The notes under the pieces: generated by a model
Told to the model about the DNA's origin: nothing
What the model saw: the letters and a program-made list of their open reading frames with translations, nothing else
The model's database searches: none
Part shown: one piece after another, positions 1 through 11,051 of the stretch
Position numbering within the stretch: the stretch's first letter is position 1
Layout of the letters: every line of letters begins with the position of its first letter
Origin: Adiantum capillus-veneris
Taxonomy: Eukaryota; Streptophyta; Polypodiopsida; Polypodiales; Pteridaceae
NCBI GenBank assembly: GCA_014529385.2
Contig: CM043945.1
Coordinates: 95,332,112 to 95,396,111, forward strand
Direction: 5' to 3'
Length of the DNA: 64,000 nucleotides
Translations under genes and position numbers: made by a program

Positions 1-284
1 ATCTTGATGTACTGAATTGAAGGAAGATGTTCTATGATAGTACGGATCACTGTTGTAGCTTCATCTATTTGCTCTTGCATCCTTTCTGACATCTTTCGTC
101 TGCCCATACACTGTGTCTGCGCAGAATGTGGTGGAGAGGAAGAAGACTCACTTGTATTCTCGAATTCGTAGCGTGGTGTGTAAGGTAAAGCAGGATGAGC
201 TGTTGCAGAAGATGACGACGATGAAGTTATAGGTAGTACTGTGGGAGTCTCGGAGCTTGGAGATGGCGAATGGGCAACAACAAA
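1..284 (-). CDS. Open reading frame fragment of unknown function, running off the left edge
   Basis: On the minus strand one frame stays open from an upstream TGA near 285 to the edge of the window, about 93 codons. It reads as a serine/proline-rich stretch followed by a charged helical stretch (MGRRKMSERMQEQIDEA...). No start codon precedes the Ser-rich part, so if real it would be an internal exon or a broken gene. I recognise no family. The composition looks more protein-like than the other frames, but the length could arise by chance. Confidence 0.2.
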
Positions 285-373
285 AAGTCATCGCGTAAGA
301 GACTTGTACGTGAAAACGCTTATACGTCTCATTGTTATATGGTTTCTGTCACAAAGTGATGATGTGGCTACTC

Positions 374-518
374 GAAACCCTAATTCTGTTGAAACCCTAA
401 CCCTAAAATAAAAAACCCTAATTCATTCTATCCAAAACCCTAATTTTGTTGAAACCCTAACCTAAAATCAAAAACCCTAATTTTGTTGAAACCCTAACCC
501 TAAACCTAACCCTAACCT
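374..518. repeat. Interstitial telomere-like repeats (CCCTAAA type)
   Basis: About fifteen degenerate copies of CCCTAA/AACCCTAA lie here, arranged in a higher-order unit of about 50 bases in which telomere-like words alternate with ATTTTGTTG. This is the reverse complement of the plant-type TTTAGGG telomere repeat. The degeneracy and surrounding sequence say it is interstitial rather than a chromosome end. Confidence 0.8.
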
Positions 519-617
519 GATTTGCTGACGTGGCGGACTGACATGTGATGATGAGGATGATGAAGAAAATTTCCCTGTACTCTACTTTTGAGATCAAATT
601 TAGACCAATCAAGTAAA

Positions 618-2095
618 ATCAAGCTGCAAATGCTCTGAGCCGACGAGTAGTAGCCCTTGCCATTACTCTAGTCCATTCAACTCTACCCGAGGAAGTTCAA
701 AATGCCCTCCAAACTGATGGCAATTTGGTCCTTGATCCAAGAAATCCAAGCTCAAGTTTAGAAAAGATATCTGGAAGACTACTCTATTCAAGATGGACTC
801 TTATTCTTGCATACCTACATGCTTAAGGATGCAAATACTAAAAGAAGCTCATGAAACTCCCCTTGCAGCTCACCCAGGTTATCACAAAATGTTTTCTTCT
901 CTTAAACAAAATTTCTACTGGCCTAAGATAAAAAAGGATACCTTAAAGTATGTTAAGAAGTGTTTGGTATGCCAAAAGGTGAAGGTTGAAAGAGTTAAGA
1001 TTTCGGGGAAGCTACAACCATTGGATATACCTGCAATGAAGTGGGAGTGCATCAGTATGGATTTTGTAACAGGGTTACCCAAGACTGCTGGAAATTTTGA
1101 TTCAATTTTTGTGGTGGTGGATAAACTTACCAAAGTAGCTCACCTTGTCCCAATCAAAACCACTACCTTTGCAGCAGATATTGCTCTAATTTTTGTTAAA
1201 GAAATTATCAGATTACATGGAATACCTGCTAGGATAGTTTGTGATCGTGATGCCAAGTTTACCTCTAAGTTTTGGAAGGCCATGTTCCAATCCTTAGGCA
1301 CTCAATTAAACCTCAGTTCGGCCTATCATCCAGAGACAGATGGGCAAACCAAAAGAGTTAATCAAGTCATAGAAGATCTGTTGAGATCATATTGCAGTCA
1401 GAAACCTCATCTTTGGATCAAATATCTACCCTTAGTGGAATTTGCCTATAATTCTTCCTACCATAGAAGCCTAGGAATGTCCCCATTCACATCTCTTTAT
1501 GGACAAGACTGTATCATTCCTCTTAGAATGGTCGAACCAAGTCTCCCAGTGCCTGCAACAAAGAATACACTTGAAGAAATGGATCGCCAAATCAAAATAA
1601 TAAGGGAGAACCTTAAGAGAGCAAGTGACAGGCAAACAAATTATGCTGATTTACATAAATCTTCTTGGATTTTTAAGGTAGGAGATAGAGTTTTCCTTAG
1701 GGTCAAACCAAAGAGAAGTTCACTCAAATTGGGAAAATACAGAAAGCTAGAATATAGATATTGTGGACCCTTTGAGGTCTGAGAAGGATAGGGTACCAAT
1801 CTTACGAACTCGCTTTACCCCCTCACTTGCATGTGCACAATGTTTTTCATGTTAGCTTGCTAAAAATATATGTTTCAGATCCCCTTCACATCTTAAATGA
1901 TAAAGATACTATTCTTATAACATGGGAAGAATTCCAGATGGAGCCAGAGCAAATTTTTAGACATGAAGGAGCGGAAGCTACGACACCGAACAATTCGGGA
2001 GGTTTTCGTCCAATGAAAGGGCTATCCCATTGAAGTTGCCTCTTGGGAAGATTGGGAACGCCTTACTTCTTAGTTTCCTCATCTTTTTTATCAGG
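618..2095 (+). pseudogene. Ty3/gypsy chromovirus 3' end: RNase H tail, integrase, chromodomain (broken)
   Basis: The fragment starts with an RNase H end (NQAANALSRR, like the usual NxADALSRR), shifts frame, and continues from 793 as integrase. The HHCC zinc domain is visible (AHPGYHK ... CLVCQK), followed by the core with D in SMDFV and D in CDRDAKF. The third catalytic position reads DGQTKRVNQ where the family has DGQTERVN, so the catalytic Glu is Lys. A stop at 1780-1782 and further shifts separate the C-terminal part, where HVHNVFHVSLLK and then a chromodomain (REVFVQ-KGYPIEVASWEDWE) appear. The chromodomain Trp codon is TGA at 2014-2016. Integrase plus chromodomain places this in plant chromoviruses. 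Dead copy; no LTR identified. Confidence 0.9.
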
Positions 2096-3291
2096 ATTCT
2101 CCTCTTTTTTGTACTCAAACTAAACCGTGTTAGCCAACGTAACTACAAATCCAAGTTCTATCCTACTGAACTTTTGTAACCTGACCTTTTGCAAAATAAT
2201 AACAAGATTAGCATTTTCTTTTACATCTTGTGACTTGGATCTATGTATGGAATTACAAAATCAATAAATAGATTTAGCTAAGTTTGAAATTCTCTCACAA
2301 GGACTTCTATCAAATACAAGATATAAGAACGCAGAACCAATTTCATTATATCCATCAAGAAAAATCAGAGAAAGAAGGACTTAAGATAGATACCAAGATC
2401 TTAGAACATGATGAACATGTTAAGGGATACACAAAGATAAATTTTCTAGAGGTCAATAAGCCCATCCATTACATGATCACAAAAGCAGCTATCACAAGTA
2501 GGACACATATTAGGCCTCTCATTAATAGGAAGGATTCACTGTGAAATTGTTGCACTGATCTCTCTAGTATGAGGTGTGAAGGTAAAGGGCCCTCTAAGTG
2601 GTAAACCAAAGTGACGGTAAAGATATATCTTTTGATGAGGAAGGAATTGAGCAAGCAAAGAGACTTGTTCTAAAAAACCTCGATGCATTGACCTCATCAC
2701 ACAGTAATATCGAGGATCCAAACCCATAGCTTCAGAACCATAGCCAAACGGACATTATTACGAAAGTGATCCCAACCCCAAAGGGTCACCCTTGTTGAAC
2801 TTTGAAATGTCCGCCATTTGGTTTGAGATATTGAAGTTCCCATGTGAGGAAACAGTAGGCGCCCATATTGCTCCACAAACTCTCTCCTCACAGATTCACT
2901 TGTTTGTTGTAGATGAGGAATGGCCACAGATAAAACTAGCTCTTGCCACCGATCTAGAAGGTAAGATAATGAGCAAAGAGACAAACCTAAGAAATTTTGA
3001 CAAGGGACGGAAAGAAAAGTGAAAGACAAAAGGAATAATACTGGAAGAAATGAAAATATAATGCACCTTATATAAGCTAGCCAGCCAACGAAGGGTAAAC
3101 TAGAGTTACCCAGAAGTTGAAAGCATAACTTGCGGATGAAGATCTACCAGCTAAGGACGGCTCTTTTTTTTTGTTGGGGAGTTTGTAAGGTCCTCCTCTT
3201 AGCCTTACTCTTGATGAAATATCTAAGCCATTGACTTTTCGAACACGATCGAGTAAAAAAATTGGACTATAGTCAAGCACCCTTGTTATCC
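2096..3291. other. Non-coding or unrecognised sequence
   Basis: Several short open frames occur on both strands, for example minus 2697-3029 and plus 2284-2544, but none shows a motif I know, and they overlap each other in several frames. A TATATAAG-like word sits near 3070. I assign no gene. Confidence 0.4.
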
Positions 3292-3398
3292 TCGAGACGC
3301 TTTTGGTTTTAACCATAGGAACGTGGATATAACCAATGCAAATCTATCCACGAGACACTTTTGGTTTTCACCATGGGAACGTGGATATAAAAAATGCA
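3292..3398. repeat. Two-copy tandem repeat, 58-bp spacing
   Basis: A block of about 49 bases (GAGACGCTTTTGGTTTT ... GGAACGTGGATATAA) at 3292-3340 is repeated with a few changes at 3350-3398. Confidence 0.8.
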
Positions 3399-3459
3399 TG
3401 GGATATTAGTTTTATCTCAAGAAAAAAAAAATATTGGAAGAAAGAATGGAGGTAAGGTG

Positions 3460-3640
3460 AAAAAGTAACTTGCTGAAAAGTAGCTTATTGAAAAAGCCAC
3501 TTGTTGAAAAATAGCTTGTTGAATAAGCCACTTGTTGAAAAGTAGCTTGTTGAAAAAGCCACTTGTTGAATTGAAAAAGTAGCCACTTGTTGAAAAAGTA
3601 ACCACTGATCGAAATAAAAGTAGCTTGTTGGAGAAGCTTT
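3460..3640. repeat. AAGTAGCTTGTTGAAAAAGCCACTTGTTGA minisatellite
   Basis: An approximately 18-base unit (GTAGCTTGTTGAAAAA alternating with GCCACTTGTTGAAAAA) occurs about ten times, so the true period is near 36 bases. Copies diverge toward the right end. Read on the minus strand it gives a spurious low-complexity frame. Confidence 0.8.
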
Positions 3641-6190
3641 GAAAAAGAAGAAAGGATATCAAGATATGTAAAAGTAACTTATCAAGATAAGTTAAGGGTC
3701 TTCTCAAATTAAGCTTAAAAGGAGGCCTTACCTACTCATTAAACACTTCCACTTCTCTACACATTTTGAAAGTGTAAGCTTGATAGTGAGATTTGAAAGC
3801 CAAAGCTAATCCTCCTGCACCCACATCACTACACACCCCTCTCTCCTCCCAAGAGAAGCCATAACCATAATCCAAATTATCATTACACTCTTCACCTTCT
3901 CTCTCCTAACCTACAAGCTTTCCATAGCTTGAATTTTCTTAACCTCTCTTTATTCCCATAGCCAAATCGGTAGTTTTCAAGCAAAGTGAAACGAAAAAGA
4001 ACCGGCTACGTCAACACACTTTGCCGTTACTCTTTCAAAGCAAGGAGAAGACCCCACTATATACACATTAAGGTAAGGTTATCTGGTTATTTCTCATTCT
4101 TAAAAGAGATTTACTTCCATGCTTACTTAAATTCCATAAAGTCATCCCCGCTTTTCCCTCTTACCAAATGGAAAGTTCTGAAACCATAAGCCTCTTCTAG
4201 CAACATAATCCTCTCCACGGTACTAAGGGTATGCCTAAATCCCTTCTTAAGAATAATTTGTTAATCATTCATACACTATTACATGCATATTTTATAATAC
4301 ACTAGCATGTCCACTCTTAGGAACTTCGCAATTTTTACACTACCATGCCTAGGAGGGAATTCACTCTTGCATAAGCACTCAAAGGAAGTTTTTGATTAAT
4401 TGTCCAAGATTGCAAGCTGGTGCATTTTGAAGTTTTGTTTGTACCATGTATAGACACACCAAAGCAAAACTCATTATAGAAAATAGATGCATTGTTCATT
4501 TCAAGTTTGTCTACTTTTAAGTTTGTTTGCAAATTCGAAGGAGGAGTAAGGGAATAGCTTCACAATGTCGTGACAGTGTTGCTTGAACACAAAACTCCCA
4601 TCGCTTCCATGAAGATGCCCCGTGGATGGCAAATGATGAAAAAGAGACCAAAATGGGATTCATCAAAGTCGGGGTTAACTCGAAACTTACATAGAGACAA
4701 AACCTTAAACTCCCAAGAGATTCGTCTTTTTTTTAAGGTTTTTTTTTTAGTATAAGATTAAAAGGAAATAGGAATTAAGGGATTATAACTCAAGGAGCTT
4801 AATTTAAATTTAAACCAAAATTAAAAACTTTACCGAGAAGGTTGACGTGGATAGCCCTAGAATAACTTAGAGATTTAAGTGTGAACTTGTCTTCGTGTTT
4901 GGAAAAAGTCCGGCACAGGTGTTTACCTGTGGGATACAACAGGGGATGGTCCTTTTTTGCTAGGACTGATAATCGTTGGTCTATGTTTTGAGCTCGGGTT
5001 CATTCACTGCTCTAGAAATAGGGATTGAATGGACGTGTGTCCCAATCGGGTGAATGGGACCCAGTAGATACGTCTGGAAATCGGCCTAGTCAGGGTAGGC
5101 CTGATGCTGGCAGAAAAAAGAGGAAGGAAAAAGGATCCATGGAGGGATCATGATATGGGAAGAGGATGTGATTTAATTAAGGAACTCTTCAAATTGTTTG
5201 GTAAAAAAGAATCTTGGAAAGGCTAGGAACCTAAATGGACTATTCCGCAATTGTCCTCATCATCAGGTGGACCTTTGCTCTTCTTCTCGGGATTATTGAT
5301 TTAAAGGAAAAATAAAGTAGATTATGTTTGAAGCCTTTTCCACACAAGATAAAGAAAAATAAGAAGTGGAATTTGTGAAACGGCGCCGCCTTCACACGTG
5401 ACGGAGGAGACACGATACCCGAGTCCTGGGACGAGGATAGGGAGATGCCTGGAGGAGTACATGTGATTGCTTGAAAGATAACTAGATAAGTTTACTAATA
5501 TTACAGGGAAAAGGAAGTAAAAATATTCTATAAAGGAAAAAGGTGGGAACGACTTGATAAATGCACATTTGCAAGGGTATGCAACAGTTTGCATGCTGCT
5601 TGAAATGTATTCTTCGTTGGACATGATTAGAATGTTGATTTCTAGTATCATAGTATTATTACCTTGGGAAGGTGCATTTATCAAATGGTTCGGTGGGTGG
5701 GCAGATTCTGGAGGGTTAATTGTTGGTCGGAAACTTGAACACAATTTTATGTTGCAGGGAAACGGGATTTTGATCTACAGAGTGGGAGAACAACTTGGGA
5801 TTGAGGGATTCGTGTAGATTATAATACACTCACCTTAGGGGAACGCATTGATGGTTGTGCTTGGTCATAACCGGGAAAAAAGTGTCAATGACCTTGAACC
5901 AAGGGTGAATTAGAGAACTCCCACTAGTTGAACCTGGAAGGTTGAGTTCCAAGTTAGTCTGATGAGTTCGATTGGTAAGTTTGACTGGTAAGCAAAGGTT
6001 TCTCGGGGCTAAGGGATCCATATGAGAGAAAGTGAATGTTATCACCCCCTTGAGTTGGCATCAAAGAGCAGGAGGAGTCCTGTCTTGGTGTCGGTCTCAA
6101 GCGGGAGGGATGTCAGAGATCACGGTGTATCCATTTGGAGATGGTATAGCCGGTGGTCCCCAAGCATGGCCCTCATGTAGTAGATTTGCA
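3641..6190. other. Non-coding stretch, possibly an old LTR or leader; no gene recognised
   Basis: Pyrimidine-rich leader-like sequence (3740-3960) is followed by AT-rich sequence with no convincing protein frame. TGGCATCAAAGAGC near 6056 loosely resembles the tRNA-Met primer site TGGTATCAGAGC, so part of this could be a decayed LTR and leader. I found no second LTR copy to confirm this. Confidence 0.35.
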
Positions 6191-6201
6191 TAATAAATCC
6201 A

Positions 6202-7142
6202 TCAATCTTTGTTGCCGCATATTAAGATCAGGTTGAGTGTAAATCCACTCAAGGCTCTTATGATCTGTATGTAATTCAAAGCTCCTTCCAAGAAGATAAT
6301 GTCCAACAATTCTAAATCATACGAATGATAATTCAGCTCATGAGTACGTAACTTACGAGATTCATAAGCTGTTGGTCTTCCTTCTTGAGATAGAACGCCA
6401 CTGATTGCTTGTCCACTTGCATCGGTGAGTACAATGAATGTCTTTGAGAAATCCGTGAGCCGTAGTATTGGAGCATTCACTAAAGCTTCTTGGAGTTTCT
6501 CAAAGCTAGCTTGAGCACATTCATTCCAAGTAAACACTTTAGCTTTCTTAATGGTATTAATCAATGGAGATGCAATCTTAGCATAGCCTTCAATAAAAGT
6601 ATGATACCATCCAATAAAGCCAAGAAATCCATATGTTTCTTTCACAAATTTGGGTATAAGCCAAGCTATGACAACTTCAACCTTACTTAGATCAATAGAA
6701 ACACCATCCTTGGATACAATAAATCCCAAGTAGTCCACTTTGTCAGTGAAGAAGGTGCATTTTCTACGCTTAGCATAAAGCTGATTCTAGCATAGAAGTT
6801 CAAGTACTCATCGCACATGTTGTTCATGTTCCTCCTTGTTCTTTGAATAAATCAAAATATCATCAAAGAAGACAAGAAAAAAATTATCAAGGTGTTCTTA
6901 TATACATCGTTCATAAGAAAATTGAAAGTTGCAAGAGCAATTTTAAGTCCAAAAGGCATGATTGAAAATTCATAATGTCCAAAGCAAGTATTGAATCTAG
7001 TGTTTGGTATATCCTCCTCATTGATCCGGATTTGATAATACCTTGACTTAAAATCAATTTTTGTGAAGATAGAAGTTCCACTTAGTCGATCAAGTAACTC
7101 ATCAATCCTTGGTATTGCATAATTATTTTTTACCATTACAAA
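6202..7142 (-). pseudogene. Ty3/gypsy reverse transcriptase and RNase H fragment (broken)
   Basis: Reading minus, the first part (7136-6852) is RT: YAIPRIDELLDRLSG, a KIDFKSRYYQIR block containing the first catalytic Asp, then MPFGLKIALATF. The second catalytic block FFDDILIYSK is reached only after a frameshift near 6855-6890. The second part (6738-6202) is the connection domain (YLGFIVSKDGV ... FLGFIGWYHTFI) and RNase H with FIVLTDASGQAISGVLSQ, where the D is present, and then ELNYHSYDLELL. The RNase H ends early. Sequence style fits plant chromoviruses. It is on the opposite strand to the integrase fragment at 0.6-2.1 kb, so it is probably a different copy. Confidence 0.88.
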
Positions 7143-7810
7143 CCTTGGGTAGACCCATCCACTTCCGCCCTACTATGGGCATAGACAATTTCACTTTACC
7201 ATGAGCAAGCTAGAACACCATCAACCTACCTAAGCCAAACATAGGCTGAGTCCGCTTCGCCTCTCTCCTTGAACCCGAGCTGTGAAGGGATCCCAAATAC
7301 TAGCAGGTGGTAGGGTATCAACACCAACCACACTAGTTTAGGCACCACGCCTCTTTGATGTCCACCATTGGGTGTTTAGGCAAAGCCCAGACAAGATCCT
7401 TCACGTGTTAGCCATGTAGGTCATTCAACCCCTGGCGCACTAACCGTATAGATGAGCCTAACAAAAAAAACAAGACCTAAGTAGCACCTCAATTCATCAA
7501 AGCCCCAGGTCATCAACCCTTTTGTCTAAGGCTAAGTGATGTAGGTGATTCTAGTCTTGTAGCGACGCTGCCATGAGAAACATTACACATGAGTCCAATC
7601 ACACTAGCATCGTCCATATGCACAAACGATTTGTTTCAACCAATCAGACTATACAAGGTCTCTACTCGTACACGTCCACTATAAATCATCAAAACCACTT
7701 CATGATCTAATCCAAAACCATAAACCATAATCCAATCATATCACATGGGTGAGCACTCTACCCAACTCAGGGTGATGCACATCCAATCTTGCAAAACCAC
7801 TGTAGCACAT
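7143..7810. other. Non-coding, no feature recognised
   Basis: No protein frame with recognisable motifs. The sequence upstream of the RT fragment (7143-7500) has many in-frame stops. Confidence 0.4.
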
Positions 7811-8186
7811 AACATGGTTGAAAAAATTACGACAGTATTTCGGCAACACAACCATGTCCCAAAAAAAGATGCAAGAGCCACATCAGCTTCCACAATCAAA
7901 ACCACAAACATAATCCATGAGAGATCGCAGCCCTTGACCATGAACCATATTCCATATTGAACCGACTCCCACACTTGGAGTTTGACAAATCCATTGAAAC
8001 ATGGTTGAAAAATTACGACAGTATTTCAACAACACAACCATGTCCCAAAAAAAGATGCAAGAGCCACATCGGCTTCCACAATCAAAACCACAAACATAAT
8101 CCATGAGAGATCGCAATCCTTGACCATGAACCATATTCCATATTGAACCGACTCCCACACTTGGAGTTTGACAAATCCATTGAAAT
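7811..8186. repeat. Recent 187-bp tandem duplication
   Basis: The block that begins ACATGGTTGAAAAA and ends AAATCCATTGAAA occurs at about 7811-7998 and again at about 7998-8186, with only a handful of differences. It is non-coding; overlapping frames on both strands are by-products of the duplication. Confidence 0.9.
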
Positions 8187-10748
8187 AAAATTGAGTCCAC
8201 ACACATGCCCCTTAAGACATGAACTTTTTAAGGATAAAATAAGTCCAACCAGAGACTAAACATGACTTTAAAAATTCAATTTTGGCAATGTTTAAGCATA
8301 CATAAGCGATGCATTATGATCGCACCTCATCCCCCTAGCACATGAAGCTAGTTTTTACGTTGAAGGGTGGAAAGCAACATAAACATGCACATGAGGTGTC
8401 CACATCCATCCATGAGGTTCCATACATCACATGACAGCATTCCATCAACATAGTCATGATACAAAACAGCCTTGTCACTTTGATCAGCCATAAACCATAA
8501 CCTCACATATATGCAAAAACCAACTTTCTGCCATTTTTGGAGATATGCATAACACGCAGATGAAAGTATATGACCTCAAAACACTACATCAATCTCAGTC
8601 GCATAATATAGACTAACATCTTATCACATCACTTTGCCCATATGAGACTCATGCAACAAACGGTAACACAAAAAGAAAGCCACATGTTTCATATTTGCCT
8701 AGACTGTTGGGGTTGACTAACCATATACCCTATATAAGTTTAAGGACATCAAACACTTGAAATTAACTCATAACAATAATCCATAAAACATACATGAACA
8801 GCTAATCCAACTCACGACATCATATGGTACTCCCCCTAGGTAGCACCTCTAGAAACGTAGGTAACCCCGTACATGGAACGGTAAATAACCCATACTCACG
8901 AAGTGATCTCAAAGATTTAAATACATTTATCATCAAGTTTAATCAACATTTTGATTTGGCGAAGTGGGTAGCTTATTCGATGAGTCTATATAGTGGTTCT
9001 CCATAGAGCCTGGGGTCCAAAATTTTGACTTGTGCAGTGACCATCCAGTTGTTTTGTTGACCATAAGTCTTTGCTCGTGCAAAATTTTCACATGACACCT
9101 AAGAGAGAAAAAGTTAAATGATGGGTTTAATCTTTGATTTAAAGGGTTTGACATGATTCATAGCGGTTTGAGAGACATGAAAAAATAGTGTTCCTACGCA
9201 TTTTGTGTACATACATGACCATAAACATAGTGTGTGCACAAATCAGCATACTATACATGATGAAGCAAACATGGATCATCCTTGTATACACCCGAACAGT
9301 CCATACGCACCCTCGTATATGAAAATGCAATCACTGAGAGAGTAGTTACTCAGAAAACGGAGTAGAGAGTGATAGAGACGATGGCTATGGAGTTTAGAGC
9401 TTCTTAGCGTACTTTAAGAGCAATTACGGATGGCGAAAGGCTTCTTGTTTTGCCGCAAGAGAGCGATGATGAGAGCTACGTAGAGCTTTTCTTCACGAAG
9501 TCATTGGAGAACACGTGCTCCATGAAAAGAGAAGAGAAGATAGTAAGCAAGTAGAGAGATAATGTTCTTCTTCTTCTTCTTCCTGCAAACGAGAGAGAAG
9601 ATCTTATGGAGATGGAGATCTTGCACCACTCCGTATAATATGTATGTATCACCATGCGGTAGTAGATGCAACTTTAGGCACTAAAAGCTGAGCACTCTAT
9701 ACCAATTTATAGTTGCAGGGTGAGGCATGAGTGTGCCCCAAGCAACAAGTAGCACCTCCTCTTTTGCCTAGAATAGCTACATATTTTCAGGAACTTTCCT
9801 AAAAACATGGCACAGCTTTTGGCAATCAACTCTCCCACTTACCATTCAATTTTCACAGTAAAAATTGACTATTGGACAATATCCCGATAATCAATGTGAC
9901 TGTGACTAGACTATGATGCACCATGATTCCCCGACATAATTATGACTTTCCTGTACTGCTCGGACTATTTACAATACCGCCTTTTATAAAAATAATTTTC
10001 ATAAAAATCTCGTTTAATCTAATTTTGTCACCGAATGGTCGTTTTTATACCCGACAATGACTAGAAATAATATTTTTAGATTTATTTCATTGTAGAAAGC
10101 ACATTGCTTTTCAAAAATGCCAAAAAGCACGAAAAGCTTAAAACAGCATAAAAAGTGAAAAAAACCAAAATTTCTAAAATTGAACCACGGGTTCTCTTTC
10201 TCCATCGGAACGAAAGCAGGCTCACTTTTCATTAAAAAGCACTAATTAAAAGCTAAAATAGTGTGAAAAGCCTCCGAAAGATAGATTTTTACAAAATTAA
10301 ACCATAGCTTTATCGAGACTCGTAGATTAAGGATCTGGTTCTATTTTTTGCAAAAAAACCCCGAAAAGCGTGAAAAAGCAAAAAAAAGGCGGATAATTTC
10401 AAAATTGAACTAAATACTCGTATAACCTATCGAAACATGAAAATGACCTTGCTTTTCAATTTAGAATCTTATAATGCTGCCAAACAATCATTTTAAACCA
10501 CAAGAAATCAACATTTTGTCATCGATCTCCAATCTTAATCTCACCATTCAATGCTAAGTTAATAGCTCTTGGATAAATTTGCAAACGCAAACAAATCAAC
10601 CTCAGCACCAAGATGGGGTATTAAACGCAAACAAATCAACCTCAGTACCTTAGATGGATTTACGCTTCAGTATTCTCAAGTTGGCATCCTCAATGTTCAA
10701 CGACTGAATCAAACAATTTCAAAATTGATCAACATAGGCGGGTGCGGC
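8187..10748. other. Non-coding, old repetitive sequence
   Basis: No convincing gene. Contains a short TTC microsatellite near 9563-9580, A/T-rich KAAAAAGC-like words around 10050-10400, and a 43-bp-spaced duplication (ACGCAAACAAATCAACCTCA at about 10584 and 10626). A weak reverse tRNA-Met-like site (CTCTATACCAATTTATAG, 9697-9714) may mark a decayed copia LTR border. Confidence 0.4.
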
Positions 10749-11051
10749 TTAATTTTTACCTTGTCTTTGTACTAAATCCCATTGTGTGTACGCTTTTGAT
10801 TTGTAATATTGTGACAGAAATAGCTTTTCAAATGCAGACCATGTGAGTGGACATTTGGCTTGTTGTTTGATACCATTCCACCAGAATGCAACACTACTAG
10901 TTAGATAATTGGATGTTGTTAACACTATTACTACTTTGGATATTTTTTTGAGTTTGCCAAGTGATAAGAAGGCGCTAGGCCTCACATGGATACAAACATA
11001 ACATAGAAATTTTATGTGTCTAGTAGCATTTGTGCTATTCTTTTTGGACAC
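10749..11051 (-). pseudogene. Ty3/gypsy gag (retrotrans_gag) fragment
   Basis: The frame carries the core of the plant gypsy gag capsid domain: a hydrophobic helix (VVIVLTTSNYLTSSVAFWWN) followed by LTWSAFEKLFLSQYYKS, matching the family pattern of L-x-G-x-A-x-x-WW then TW-x-x-F. Only about 70 codons are alignable and no CCHC knuckle or protease follows, so this is a truncated remnant. The stop and lack of flanking pol leave its lineage open. Confidence 0.65.

Noticed and set aside
2284-3029. Several 60-110 residue frames on both strands
   Set aside because: No recognisable domain, no consistent frame, and mutual overlap.
6051-6075. tRNA-Met-like primer site TGGCATCAAAGAGC
   Set aside because: Two or more mismatches to TGGTATCAGAGC and no paired LTR found, so not called as an LTR boundary.
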